NCBI GenBank assembly: GCA_023415655.1
Contig: JAEZKD010000061.1
Location: forward strand, 1-50,511
DNA length: 50,511 nucleotides
Source of the DNA: Bacillota bacterium
GTDB taxonomy: Bacteria; Bacillota; Clostridia; Lachnospirales; Lachnospiraceae
Direction of reading: 5' to 3'
Shown: piece by piece, positions 1 through 7,449 of the stretch
How positions within the stretch are numbered: the stretch's first letter is position 1
How the letters are laid out: each line of letters opens with the position of its first letter
Notes under the pieces: generated by a model
What the model saw: only the letters and a program-made list of their open reading frames with translations
Database searches by the model: none
Told to the model about the DNA's origin: nothing
Made by a program: the position numbers and the translations under genes

Positions 1-357
1 AAAGCAATTGCAGAAGCTGAAGCTTACCCAGGACCATCCATCATCATCGCATATGCTCCATGTATCGCTCATGGTATCAAGGGTGGATTAAAGGGTGCTC
101 AGACAGAAGAAAAACGTGCAGTTGAAGCAGGTTACTGGCACTTATTCCGTTACAACCCAGCATTAAGAGAAGAAGGAAAGAATCCATTTATCTTAGATTC
201 TAAAGCTCCTAAGGCTGATTATCAGGAATTCTTACAGAGTGAGGTTCGTTATAACCGTCTTGCAAGAACAAATCCTGAAAGAGCAGCTGAACTCTTTGCT
301 AAGGCTGAAAAGGATGCAAAAGCTAAGTATGAAAAGCTTGTAAAAATGGCTGAATAA
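1..357 (+). CDS. nifJ: Pyruvate:ferredoxin (flavodoxin) oxidoreductase, C-terminal part
   Basis: Frame 1 is open from the window edge to a TAA at 355-357 and gives the last 118 residues of a protein whose start lies outside. The segment IIIAYAPCIAHGIKGG near residue 16 matches the C-terminal thiamine-diphosphate domain of pyruvate:ferredoxin oxidoreductase, where the Cys of the CIAHG motif is a known iron-sulfur ligand. The tail (HLFRYNP, then SKAPKADYQEFL and NRLARTNPE) is typical of this family. The enzyme oxidises pyruvate to acetyl-CoA and reduces ferredoxin in the cytoplasm of anaerobes. A strong hairpin terminator follows. Only the C-terminus is visible, so a close 2-oxoacid:ferredoxin oxidoreductase paralogue cannot be fully excluded. 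Confidence 0.92.
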   Translation, partial: KAIAEAEAYPGPSIIIAYAPCIAHGIKGGLKGAQTEEKRAVEAGYWHLFRYNPALREEGKNPFILDSKAPKADYQEFLQSEVRYNRLARTNPERAAELFAKAEKDAKAKYEKLVKMAE

Positions 358-373
358 ATAATATACAAAACTA

Positions 374-409
374 AGAAGGAGTTTCGATTACGAAACTCCT
401 TCTTTTTTT
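374..409. terminator. Bidirectional intrinsic terminator between nifJ and the metNIQ operon
   Basis: A 13-bp perfect stem (374-386 with 391-403) and a 4-nt loop are followed by a T-run at 402-409 on the plus strand. It ends the plus-strand nifJ transcript and lies just past the end of the converging minus-strand amidohydrolase gene. On the minus strand the U-tract is weak, so its main direction is probably plus. Confidence 0.88.
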
Positions 410-412
410 CCT

Positions 413-1582
413 CTATTCCAATTCTAACACGTATCTTGCATAATCCACATACAAATTAGTTGCAATTAAGAGCGCTTGTTCGTCTATGTCATAGTTATTT
501 GCATGCTGTGCCGCTAATGTGTCTGGAAGCTTTTCATTCCCAGTTCCAATATAAGCATACATCCCTTTTGCTTTGTATAAAAATTCTGCAAAATCATCAC
601 CGCCAAGCGATGGTTCTCTTTTCACAATGTGATTATCTCCCACAATCTTTGATGCAATCTCTTTGACTTCATCACATACCATAGCATCATTTATTAGTGG
701 TGAAGTAAAATCTTCAAAATGAACTTCAGCCCTTGCATTGTAGGTGGACGCAATTCCTGTCACAAGATCAATGATCCACTGTTTTGTTTTCTCTCGTGTC
801 TCTTTCGAAAAGCAACGAATCGTTCCTTCGATTTCAGCTTCATTGGCTACTATGTTATATGCACTACCAGCGGTCAGCTTCCCAAGTCCTACAAGCACAG
901 TTTCTAGTGGATTTGATAAGCGACTCACAATGCTTTGTAGGGTATTCACAACCTGGCTTGCTATATAGAGGGCATCAATGCCAAACTGCGGTGTAGAAAC
1001 ATGTGCACTTTTACCATAGATGTTGATTTTGACATGATCCACTGAAGCATTGACTGCACCTGAACTAATTGCAATATCTCCAATCCTTACATTAGAAGCA
1101 ACATGCAGCCCAAAGACTCTCTTCGCATCTTGGATGAGCCCTTCCTTTAAGAACAATCGTGCTCCTTGACCAAACTCTTCTCCTTGTTGAAAGACAAATC
1201 CAATCTCTCCTTTTATCTGCTCTCTTTGACTTGCTAACAGCTTGGCTGCACCAAGTAAGGAGGCGGTATGAGCATCATGCCCACAAGCATGCATTACTCC
1301 AGGATTCTTAGACGCATAGCTACAGGTTTTTACATCGGTAATACGCAATGCATCAATATCTGCACGAAGGATAACCTTATGACCTGCTTCTTTCCCTCGA
1401 AGAAGCCCATAGACCCCAGTCTCTCCCACTCTACGATGTTCGATTCCAAATCGATCTAATTCCTGCTCTATGGTCTTGGCTGTTTCATATTCCTCCATAC
1501 TCACTTCTGGATGCTCATGAAAATAACGTCTCATTTGTATCAAATATTCTTTTTCTTGTTGTACCTTTGGATCAATTGTCAT
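413..1582 (-). CDS. M20D family amidohydrolase (N-acyl-amino-acid deacylase/hippurate hydrolase-like)
   Basis: A 389-residue cytoplasmic metallo-amidohydrolase of the M20D family, which cleaves N-acyl groups from amino acids. Visible metal and active-site motifs, in order: ADIDALRITD (about residue 75), HACGHDAHTA (about 97), QQGEEFGQGA (about 132), a mid-protein dimerisation insert, and GGDDFAEF near the C-terminus. I chose the start at 1582 (MTIDPKVQQEK) because AAGGGGGAA lies 5-7 nt upstream; an earlier in-frame ATG at 1603 would overlap metQ and lacks such a site. It is the last gene of metN-metI-metQ, 11 nt after metQ, so it may deacylate an imported N-acyl methionine or related sulfur compound. 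That substrate is inferred from context only. Confidence 0.85.
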   Translation of the reverse strand: MTIDPKVQQEKEYLIQMRRYFHEHPEVSMEEYETAKTIEQELDRFGIEHRRVGETGVYGLLRGKEAGHKVILRADIDALRITDVKTCSYASKNPGVMHACGHDAHTASLLGAAKLLASQREQIKGEIGFVFQQGEEFGQGARLFLKEGLIQDAKRVFGLHVASNVRIGDIAISSGAVNASVDHVKINIYGKSAHVSTPQFGIDALYIASQVVNTLQSIVSRLSNPLETVLVGLGKLTAGSAYNIVANEAEIEGTIRCFSKETREKTKQWIIDLVTGIASTYNARAEVHFEDFTSPLINDAMVCDEVKEIASKIVGDNHIVKREPSLGGDDFAEFLYKAKGMYAYIGTGNEKLPDTLAAQHANNYDIDEQALLIATNLYVDYARYVLELE

Positions 1583-1593
1583 CGTATTCCCCC

Positions 1594-2442
1594 TTACTTC
1601 CAAGCTGGTAGATAAGCACCTTTGAATGCTTCTTTGATTACATCAGCAACCTCGTCGCTCTGATAAGCTTCTACAATTCTTTGATAAACCTCATTATCTT
1701 TATCCTCTGTACGTGCAACGATGATATTGATGTAAGGGTTATCACTTCCTTCTGCCACAGTTTCTAAGTAAATCGCATCGGTCTCTGGAACTAAACCATT
1801 GTCAACCGCATGACCACCATTGATAATAGCTGCTGCCACATCTGGTAACAAACTTGGTGTGTTCGCTGCTTCTACTTCGTAAATTTCTAACTTCAATGGA
1901 TTGGAGGTAATATCTGCAACGGTCGGTAAGTAGCCTGCAGCTGGATCCACAGTAAGTAACCCCGCTGCTTCTAATAGTTTTAGAGCTCTACCACCATTGG
2001 TAGCATCCGAAGGAATAGCAATCTTATCATTTTCTTTGATCTGTGCAACCTCTGTCACCTGTTTGGAATACAATCCTAATGGTGCAATAATCGTTTCACC
2101 AATTGCTGTTAGCTCTAAGTTACTTTCTTTGATTTGATTGTCCAAAAATGCATAATGTTGAAACGCATTTAACTCAATCTCACCATCCGCCAATGCTTGA
2201 TTAGGTAAGGAATAATCTGCAAACTTTACTAGTTCAATTTCAATTCCCTCTTCTTTTAATTGCTTTGCTATGTAATCCCACTGTTCATTATTCTCTCCTA
2301 CAACACCTATTTTGACATAAGTGGTATTATCTGTTAATTTATCTGAGGCACCACTAGTTTTTGCTTCTTTTGCGCATCCTGTAAGCCCTACAATTACTGT
2401 TACAGCCACTGCTGCTAAAATATAATTCTTAAATTTTCTCAT
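1594..2442 (-). CDS. metQ: Methionine ABC transporter substrate-binding lipoprotein MetQ (NlpA family)
   Basis: A 282-residue lipoprotein with an N-terminal signal ending in the lipobox LTGC (Cys about residue 23), so it should be anchored on the outer face of the membrane. The mature part carries NlpA/MetQ features: KIGVVGENNEQWDYIAKQL, then ADGEIELNAFQHYAFLD (the strongly conserved N-x-F-Q-H-x-x-x-L motif), then IAIPSDATNGGRAL. The family binds L- or D-methionine for MetNI. It follows metI after about 100 nt and precedes the M20 deacylase. Paralogues can bind other amino acids, but the gene order and the Met-rich leader upstream favour methionine. Confidence 0.92.
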   Translation of the reverse strand: MRKFKNYILAAVAVTVIVGLTGCAKEAKTSGASDKLTDNTTYVKIGVVGENNEQWDYIAKQLKEEGIEIELVKFADYSLPNQALADGEIELNAFQHYAFLDNQIKESNLELTAIGETIIAPLGLYSKQVTEVAQIKENDKIAIPSDATNGGRALKLLEAAGLLTVDPAAGYLPTVADITSNPLKLEIYEVEAANTPSLLPDVAAAIINGGHAVDNGLVPETDAIYLETVAEGSDNPYINIIVARTEDKDNEVYQRIVEAYQSDEVADVIKEAFKGAYLPAWK

Positions 2443-2546
2443 ATTATTATCCTCCTAATTGCTAATCCTTGATTCTATCGTTTCTACAAATAACTCATAC
2501 TTTTATATTAATTACCTATTCTAGTAAACATATCATCTAATTAAAT

Positions 2547-3227
2547 CTAATGTGTACTCTTTCTTATGATCCAATTCCCAATCAGCTGAATGATCATGAC
2601 AAGTAAAAGTAAGACAAGGACCGTCACATACGTCACATCAATTTGATTCCGTTGATGTCCATAACGGATGGCGAAGTCACCAAGTCCACCACCACCAACG
2701 GCTCCAGCCATTGCAGTAAGTCCAATTAAGCTAATCATCGTAATAGTTGTTACTCGCGTCAGTGCAGGAATGCTCTCCTTTAGATAAACACGAAAGATAA
2801 TTCCACCCGTTGATGTTCCCATAGCCTGCGCTGCTTCTACTAAGCCTTTATCCACCTCAGACAGTGCAGACTCTACTTGTCGTGCAAAGAACGGTACGGT
2901 TCCAGCAATCAATGGAAGTATCGCCCCTTTGGTTCCAATCGCACTTCCCATCACAAGCCTTGTTAACGGAATCATACTTGCAAGCAGAATAATAAATGGG
3001 ATCGAACGAACTACATTGATAATTTTATCAAGAATTCCGTATAGCAACCTATTCTGTCGAATACCTCCTGACCTAGATAAAATTAAAAGGATTCCTAAGC
3101 CCAAGCCAAGTACAAAGGCAATCGACATTGATACCAAGGTCATATAAATCGTTTCTTTGGTTGATTCAATTAATTCCGGTATTTTATTGGTTACATTAGG
3201 CAGTAACTTGTTTAGAAAAGCTTCCAT
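2547..3227 (-). CDS. metI: Methionine ABC transporter permease MetI
   Basis: A 226-residue inner-membrane permease with several hydrophobic helices and the BPD_transp_1 coupling loop (EAAQAMGTSTGGIIFRVYLK, about residues 133-152). Length and sequence fit MetI (about 217-230 residues). The first codons overlap the last 32 nt of metN, suggesting translational coupling, and a GGAGG lies about 9 nt before the ATG. It forms the channel for methionine taken up by MetQ and driven by MetN. Confidence 0.93.
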   Translation of the reverse strand: MEAFLNKLLPNVTNKIPELIESTKETIYMTLVSMSIAFVLGLGLGILLILSRSGGIRQNRLLYGILDKIINVVRSIPFIILLASMIPLTRLVMGSAIGTKGAILPLIAGTVPFFARQVESALSEVDKGLVEAAQAMGTSTGGIIFRVYLKESIPALTRVTTITMISLIGLTAMAGAVGGGGLGDFAIRYGHQRNQIDVTYVTVLVLLLLVMIIQLIGNWIIRKSTH

Positions 3228-4254
3228 CCTTAAGCACCTCCACTCCTATATTTTTTTCTCTCAGATAATTGATTGCTGAGTCGATGTTATTCTTCTCACC
3301 ACTGATGATAATAATGGTTCCACCTAGTGGAGCATCCTTGATGATCTCTATGCTTGCAAAGATAATATTGCAATCTACCATATATTTTCTAGAAATAAGA
3401 GAAATCAATGGTTCACTCGTTGTCATCTCGTTATAGGAAAGCTTTAATATTTTCTCATCCTTCTCTAACTGTGTGATTGAGGCATCCGATTCAATGAGGT
3501 CATTAACTCTTGTTAGTATGGAGGTAGTCTGAATAAAATTCTTTGTCACCTGTTCTCTTGGTTGTGAAAATACATAAAATACCTCACCCTCCTCTACGAC
3601 TTTCCCATGCTCCATAACAGCAACTTTATCACATACTTCCTTGATTACTGCCATCTCATGTGTGATAATCACAATGGTAATTCCAAGTTTTTGATTCAAT
3701 TCACGTAATAGCTTTAGAATGGACTGAGTCGTCTGAGGATCTAAAGCGCTGGTTGCTTCATCGCACAGCAACACCTTAGGATCTGTGGCTAAAGCTCTTG
3801 CAATGGCAACTCTTTGCTTCTGCCCTCCTGATAGCTGTGATGGATAGGTATCTGCCTTATCGCTTAATCCAACAAGCTCTAATAGCTTGATCACCTTTTC
3901 TTCTCTTTCTGACTTACTTAATCCTTTTCCCTTTAAAGGATACATCACATTCTGTTTGACTGTCCTAGAACGAAACAAATTAAAATGCTGAAAGATCATA
4001 CCAATATTCTTTCGAACATGTCGCAATTGAGTATCTGATAGGGTGGTTAATTCCTGTCCATTTACCATTACACTCCCGGATGTTGGACGTTCCAATAAGT
4101 TGATACATCGTACTAAGGTGGATTTTCCTGCACCGCTAAATCCGATGATTCCATATACTTCGCCTTCCCTAATAGTAAGACTCACCTTGTTCACCGCAGT
4201 AACTACTCCCTGTTTGGTTATAAACTCTTTTGTTACATCTTGTAATTCAATCAT
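3196..4254 (-). CDS. metN: Methionine ABC transporter ATP-binding protein MetN
   Basis: A 352-residue ATPase. Walker A is GFSGAGKST (38-46), the signature is LSGGQKQR (about 146), and Walker B is LLCDEATSALD (about 165). The C-terminal 90 residues form the NIL domain that in MetN binds methionine and trans-inhibits transport. The start at 4254 (MIELQDVTK) is set by AAGGAGGG just upstream; an ATG 39 nt earlier has no ribosome site. The gene lies about 220 nt downstream of a Met-rich leader ORF and 135 nt after a terminator hairpin, so expression probably depends on readthrough of that terminator. Confidence 0.94.
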   Translation of the reverse strand: MIELQDVTKEFITKQGVVTAVNKVSLTIREGEVYGIIGFSGAGKSTLVRCINLLERPTSGSVMVNGQELTTLSDTQLRHVRKNIGMIFQHFNLFRSRTVKQNVMYPLKGKGLSKSEREEKVIKLLELVGLSDKADTYPSQLSGGQKQRVAIARALATDPKVLLCDEATSALDPQTTQSILKLLRELNQKLGITIVIITHEMAVIKEVCDKVAVMEHGKVVEEGEVFYVFSQPREQVTKNFIQTTSILTRVNDLIESDASITQLEKDEKILKLSYNEMTTSEPLISLISRKYMVDCNIIFASIEIIKDAPLGGTIIIISGEKNNIDSAINYLREKNIGVEVLKDGSFSKQVTA

Positions 4255-4388
4255 AATTCCCTCCTTATACATAATCATTAGCAACAGAATCATCCTTTTC
4301 GTTTCGTAAGCAACATCTTCCCAATCGCAAGAAGCGATTTACCGTCGCAGTGCGATCCTTTGCCCAAACCCAGTTTCCTCGCATAAAT

Positions 4389-4417
4389 TAAAAAAAGCAG
4401 CCACACAAAGTGACTGC
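4389..4417 (-). terminator. Strong intrinsic terminator in the metNIQ leader (putative attenuator)
   Basis: On the minus strand an 8-bp GC-rich stem (4417-4410 with 4404-4397, one G-U pair) and a 5-nt loop are followed by seven U (4396-4390). It lies between the leader ORF stop (4474) and the metN start (4254), inside what should be one transcript. It therefore looks like a conditional terminator rather than a gene-end terminator. Confidence 0.85.
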
Positions 4418-4446
4418 CTTCTATCACGGATGATATAAAGATGCCG

Positions 4447-4480
4447 AAAAAAAGTTATGAATCTACTTCATTCTCAACTT
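4447..4480 (-). terminator. Weaker hairpin with U-run overlapping the leader-peptide stop codon
   Basis: On the minus strand AAGTT (4480-4476) pairs with AACTT (4456-4452) and ATGAA (4471-4467) with TTCAT (4461-4457), with a 4-nt bulge, a 5-nt loop and a run of T to 4447. The leader stop codon TGA (4476-4474) lies in the 5' arm, so a ribosome terminating there would block this hairpin. It is AU-rich and could be a pause site or accessory terminator; its strength is uncertain. Confidence 0.45.
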
Positions 4481-4617
4481 AAATTAGAATCCGATGATAA
4501 GCCTTCTACCTTTGCATGCAAAATAAGATCTGCAATTTTCATCATATCGCACATTGTGCTGCACATGTAATTGCACATCATAGACTGCATGTTCATCATA
4601 GAAAAGCTGTTTCTCAT
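4474..4617 (-). CDS. Methionine-rich leader peptide of the metNIQ operon (putative attenuation peptide)
   Basis: A 47-codon ORF not recognised from any known family. Ten of its first 26 codons are ATG: it begins MRNSFSMMNMQSMMCNYMCS and continues TMCDMMKIADLI. Three Cys codons lie within the same stretch. AAGGAG sits 9 nt before the start codon. A near-consensus promoter lies 52-80 nt upstream, and two hairpins with U-runs follow the ORF before metN. This is the architecture of amino-acid leader peptides such as those of trp, his and leu operons: ribosome stalling at Met codons when charged tRNA-Met is scarce would change downstream folding and let RNA polymerase reach metN. The ORF and the codon bias are seen directly; the attenuation mechanism is inference. 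Confidence 0.82.
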   Translation of the reverse strand: MRNSFSMMNMQSMMCNYMCSTMCDMMKIADLILHAKVEGLSSDSNLS

Positions 4618-4668
4618 CTTCTTATTCTCCTTTATTTTCCTATTAACTCGCTATGAATTTATGTGTTT

Positions 4669-4697
4669 ACTATAATACATAATATTTTCCTTGTCAA
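4669..4697 (-). promoter_or_regulatory. Sigma-A promoter of the metNIQ leader/operon
   Basis: On the minus strand a perfect TTGACA (-35, 4697-4692), a 17-nt spacer and TATAGT (-10, 4674-4669) are seen. This predicts transcription starting near 4662, about 45 nt before the leader-peptide ATG, which gives roughly 270 nt of leader up to the attenuator. Confidence 0.75.
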
Positions 4698-4717
4698 CCA
4701 ATAATTACATTTTTTAT

Positions 4718-5557
4718 TTAAAAAAGTTCTAACTGATCTCCAGTTTTTAGATAGGTTAATTGCTCCTTCATATATTCCTTTAAGATTTGATAGGCTGGAT
4801 CACCAGTACAATGACAGGTATAAACTTTATGTACACCAAGCTCTAATATACGATGCGCCAGGGCTTCAATCTTATCCTTTGACATGGATAAGGTGGTAGG
4901 TCCTCTTAATCCCATGAGATGAAATCCACCAATCAAAGCTGCAATTTGCTTGTTTGGTAACACTGCTTTTACTTCTTCTATAATATGATCTACTCCTGCA
5001 TGGCAACAGGAGTTTAAAATCACAAGACCATCCTCACCTTCAAAAACTAGACTCTGTTCATGTAATAAATCATCTGGAACCAAGTGATGATTTACCTTAC
5101 GATAAAAATGATCCTTCTTTGCTTTTAGCGCTAATCCTTTGGTTGAATGGCGAATTAGCCAAACACCAGGTGCAATTTCCATACTCTTCTCTAAATAATG
5201 AAATCGTTCTGGGTATCTCACTAGCAAGTCTTTTGGCATTCCTATGTAGGATTTAAAGCATAAAACCTTGAAATAGCACTCTTGTTGAGCTTCCTTTTGG
5301 AGATATACCTTTGCTTTCTGATTGATTGAAAAGAATGCCTGAAAACCGCTCGAATGATCATAATGATTATGAGATAGGATTGCTGCATCCACCTCTGATA
5401 ACTTAATCTTCAGTTTTTCTGCGTTTTTTGTAAATTGATCCGACGCTCCCGTATCTAATAAATAGTTTTCATTTTGGTAGTTAATATGTATCGACAATCC
5501 ATGTTCATGGTACAACTCTTCTTCTGACTTATTCTCAATTAGTACTGTTATTTTCAT
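4718..5557 (-). CDS. MBL-fold metallo-hydrolase
   Basis: A 279-residue cytoplasmic protein with the metallo-beta-lactamase fold. The metal motif HNHYDH is at residues 63-68, and further His/Cys-rich ligands appear in NSCCHAGVDHI, GGFHLMG and YTCHCTGDPA. The layout resembles the clostridial/archaeal group often annotated as 7,8-dihydropterin-6-yl-methyl-4-(beta-D-ribofuranosyl)aminobenzene 5'-phosphate synthase-like hydrolases. The substrate cannot be told from sequence. It is transcribed in the same direction as the met operon but ends just upstream of that operon's promoter, so it appears to be a separate unit. Confidence 0.82.
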   Translation of the reverse strand: MKITVLIENKSEEELYHEHGLSIHINYQNENYLLDTGASDQFTKNAEKLKIKLSEVDAAILSHNHYDHSSGFQAFFSINQKAKVYLQKEAQQECYFKVLCFKSYIGMPKDLLVRYPERFHYLEKSMEIAPGVWLIRHSTKGLALKAKKDHFYRKVNHHLVPDDLLHEQSLVFEGEDGLVILNSCCHAGVDHIIEEVKAVLPNKQIAALIGGFHLMGLRGPTTLSMSKDKIEALAHRILELGVHKVYTCHCTGDPAYQILKEYMKEQLTYLKTGDQLELF

Positions 5558-5734
5558 TCTAAAGTAACATCTCCTTTCCTCCCTTACAGGTGTTTTACAC
5601 CTAGAGCATTTTGATGGCAGTGCAATCTTCCTCTTTTTTAGAGCATTTATGATTCCTCGGAAATCGAAGTTCTTAATGAATATATAAATCTTGAATTGAT
5701 CGAAATAAAATCCCTATGGATTAAAATCTGTGAA

Positions 5735-5766
5735 CAAAAAAAATCTCTGAATATCATTCAGAGATT
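5735..5766 (-). terminator. Terminator of tRNA-Gln
   Basis: A 9-bp perfect stem (5766-5758 with 5750-5742) and a 7-nt loop are followed by eight T on the minus strand (5742-5735). It starts 6 nt after the mature tRNA 3' end. Confidence 0.88.
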
Positions 5767-5771
5767 AAGAA

Positions 5772-5843
5772 CAGGGCTACAAGGATTCGAACCTTGAGAT
5801 GCTGGAATCAGAATCCAGTGCCTTACCGTTTGGCGATAGCCCT
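5772..5843 (-). tRNA. tRNA-Gln (anticodon CTG)
   Basis: The cloverleaf can be drawn by eye on the minus strand: a 7-bp acceptor stem (AGGGCTA with TAGCCCT), a D arm (GCC/GGC around AAACGGTAA), an anticodon stem CTGGA/TCCAG with loop TTCTGAT giving anticodon CTG, and a T arm with GGTTCGAATCC. The discriminator is G73 and CCA is not encoded. It is preceded by a good promoter and followed by its own terminator, so it is a single-gene transcription unit. Confidence 0.95.
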
Positions 5844-5852
5844 CTATCAGAT

Positions 5853-5918
5853 TATCATTCGTGACTCGTAAGTGTCAGCCACGAATGATATTATATCTCA
5901 TTGAAAATGATTTTGCAA
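5853..5918 (-). promoter_or_regulatory. tRNA-Gln promoter with an inverted repeat at the start site
   Basis: TTGCAA (5918-5913), a 17-nt spacer and a perfect TATAAT (5895-5890) are seen on the minus strand, predicting a start near 5883. An 11-bp perfect inverted repeat (5853-5863 with 5880-5890) touches the -10 and lies over the first 30 nt of the precursor. It could act as a 5'-leader hairpin or an operator. Confidence 0.6.
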
Positions 5919-5955
5919 CCCTTTTTTATTATTTTTTTATTGGTATTTTTTGTTA

Positions 5956-7146
5956 TTATTTTAATAGGTTCACGAAGCTATTCTCAATGGTAATCACGCA
6001 TTGATATCGTTCATCCACTTCCCTGATTTTGTCTATGACTTGCAACAACAATTCCTGTTCATCCTTCTCTTTATAATGGTGTGGTACCACAAGATCAAAA
6101 ATCAAATTAATCTGATGTTCTCCATTGACCAATCGAAAGTCATGAATGGTAGCATGTTCTTCTAGGCTTCGAACAATCGATGCAACCTTCACTCTAGTAC
6201 GATTAACAATCTCATCCGCCATCTCAATTGGGTCCATATGAATCACAAGAAAGATATTTAGCTCTCTTAAGACATCTCGTTCAATACGATCAATTACTTC
6301 ATGTGCTTCCTCCATCGCAATATCATTAGGAACTTCACAATGTATCGTCGCCATCGTATGCGAAGGTCCATAATTATGAACGATCAGATCATGCGTTCCT
6401 ACGATGTTCGGATAAGACATCACCTTTTGAGTGATCTTTTGAAAGGTTTCTTTATCTATTGCTTCTCCAAGCAATGGTTCTAGGGTATCTTTTGCAATGT
6501 TAAAACCAGAAATTAAGACAAACACAGAAACTGCAGTTCCCATATATCCATCTATTTGTAGCTTAGTAAAATGGCCAATCAGCAATGATACAATGGTTGC
6601 TGACGTAATCAAAACATCTCCTAAGGCATCTGCTGCCGTTGCCTTCATCACAGAAGAGGAAATTTTCTTACCCAGACCTTTGTTAAATACCGATAACCAA
6701 AGCTTTAGTAGCACCGATAAGAAAAGTATGAGGATTACTATGAAATGAAACTGTGTATCTTCTGGTTGAAGGATTTTAGCAATGGAGCTCTTAAAACAGG
6801 ATAATCCAACCTGCAAAATTAAAAATGCTACAAACAAAGCTGTAACGTACTCATACCTCCCGTGACCAAAAGGATGTTCTTTGTCTGCAGGACGACTCGC
6901 AAGCTTTACCCCGAATAATCCTATCAACGAGGACGCTGAGTCCGATAAGTTGTTAAAGGCATCTGCTGTTACAGAGATACTATTGATTAAAAAACCTATG
7001 GTTACCTTAGCAATAAATAAAATGAGGTTGCATACAACACCAACAATACTTGCGAGAACACCATAAGCGGTCCTAACCTTTTTATCTTGATAATTTTCCG
7101 AATTTTTAACAAACAAACGAACTAATAATTTAGTCAAAGTCTCCAC
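5956..7146 (-). CDS. Cation diffusion facilitator (CDF) family metal transporter
   Basis: A 396-residue membrane transporter that exports divalent metals (Zn, Mn, Fe, Co) by proton antiport. About six hydrophobic segments occupy the first 220 residues. Motifs include SVTADAFNNLSDSASSLIG in TM2 (metal-binding Asp pair), the following HPFGHGRYEY, and ATAADALGDVLITS in TM5. The C-terminal cytoplasmic region is longer than usual and appears to hold two ferredoxin-like dimerisation modules, as in some Firmicute CDF proteins. The listed start is a GTG; a TTG nine bases downstream is better placed behind AAGGTGGAG and may be the true start. Metal specificity is not determinable. Confidence 0.88.
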   Translation of the reverse strand: METLTKLLVRLFVKNSENYQDKKVRTAYGVLASIVGVVCNLILFIAKVTIGFLINSISVTADAFNNLSDSASSLIGLFGVKLASRPADKEHPFGHGRYEYVTALFVAFLILQVGLSCFKSSIAKILQPEDTQFHFIVILILFLSVLLKLWLSVFNKGLGKKISSSVMKATAADALGDVLITSATIVSLLIGHFTKLQIDGYMGTAVSVFVLISGFNIAKDTLEPLLGEAIDKETFQKITQKVMSYPNIVGTHDLIVHNYGPSHTMATIHCEVPNDIAMEEAHEVIDRIERDVLRELNIFLVIHMDPIEMADEIVNRTRVKVASIVRSLEEHATIHDFRLVNGEHQINLIFDLVVPHHYKEKDEQELLLQVIDKIREVDERYQCVITIENSFVNLLK

Positions 7147-7449
7147 CTTTTCTCTCTTAAGCTTTTCTTTTATCTATTATAGTCCTACTAATCTCAGTAT
7201 GCAATATCGCTACAGCGTTTCTACAAATATCGCAAGAAATGAAACAATAAACATAGCTTTGTAATAATAGTATATACTTTATTTCATCCATCATTAGAAA
7301 ACACTTTATTTTTTTCCATAATTGATATATAATGAGAATTAATAGTTTTACCGGCATATTATTTATGCATTGGTAACGATAATGTTGTGATGGTAGTATA
7401 TCTGCTATAACAACGTATATAATGATAAATGATATGAAAGGAGTTTACA

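Noticed and set aside
4255..4662. S-box or T-box upstream of metN
   Set aside because: I could not find the conserved S-box core or the T-box NGGTGGNACC sequence. The leader ORF and terminator explain the region better. A covariance search would decide.
7157..7357. 66-residue minus-strand ORF upstream of the CDF gene
   Set aside because: No ribosome site, composition of random AT-rich DNA, and it overlaps the probable promoter region of the CDF gene.
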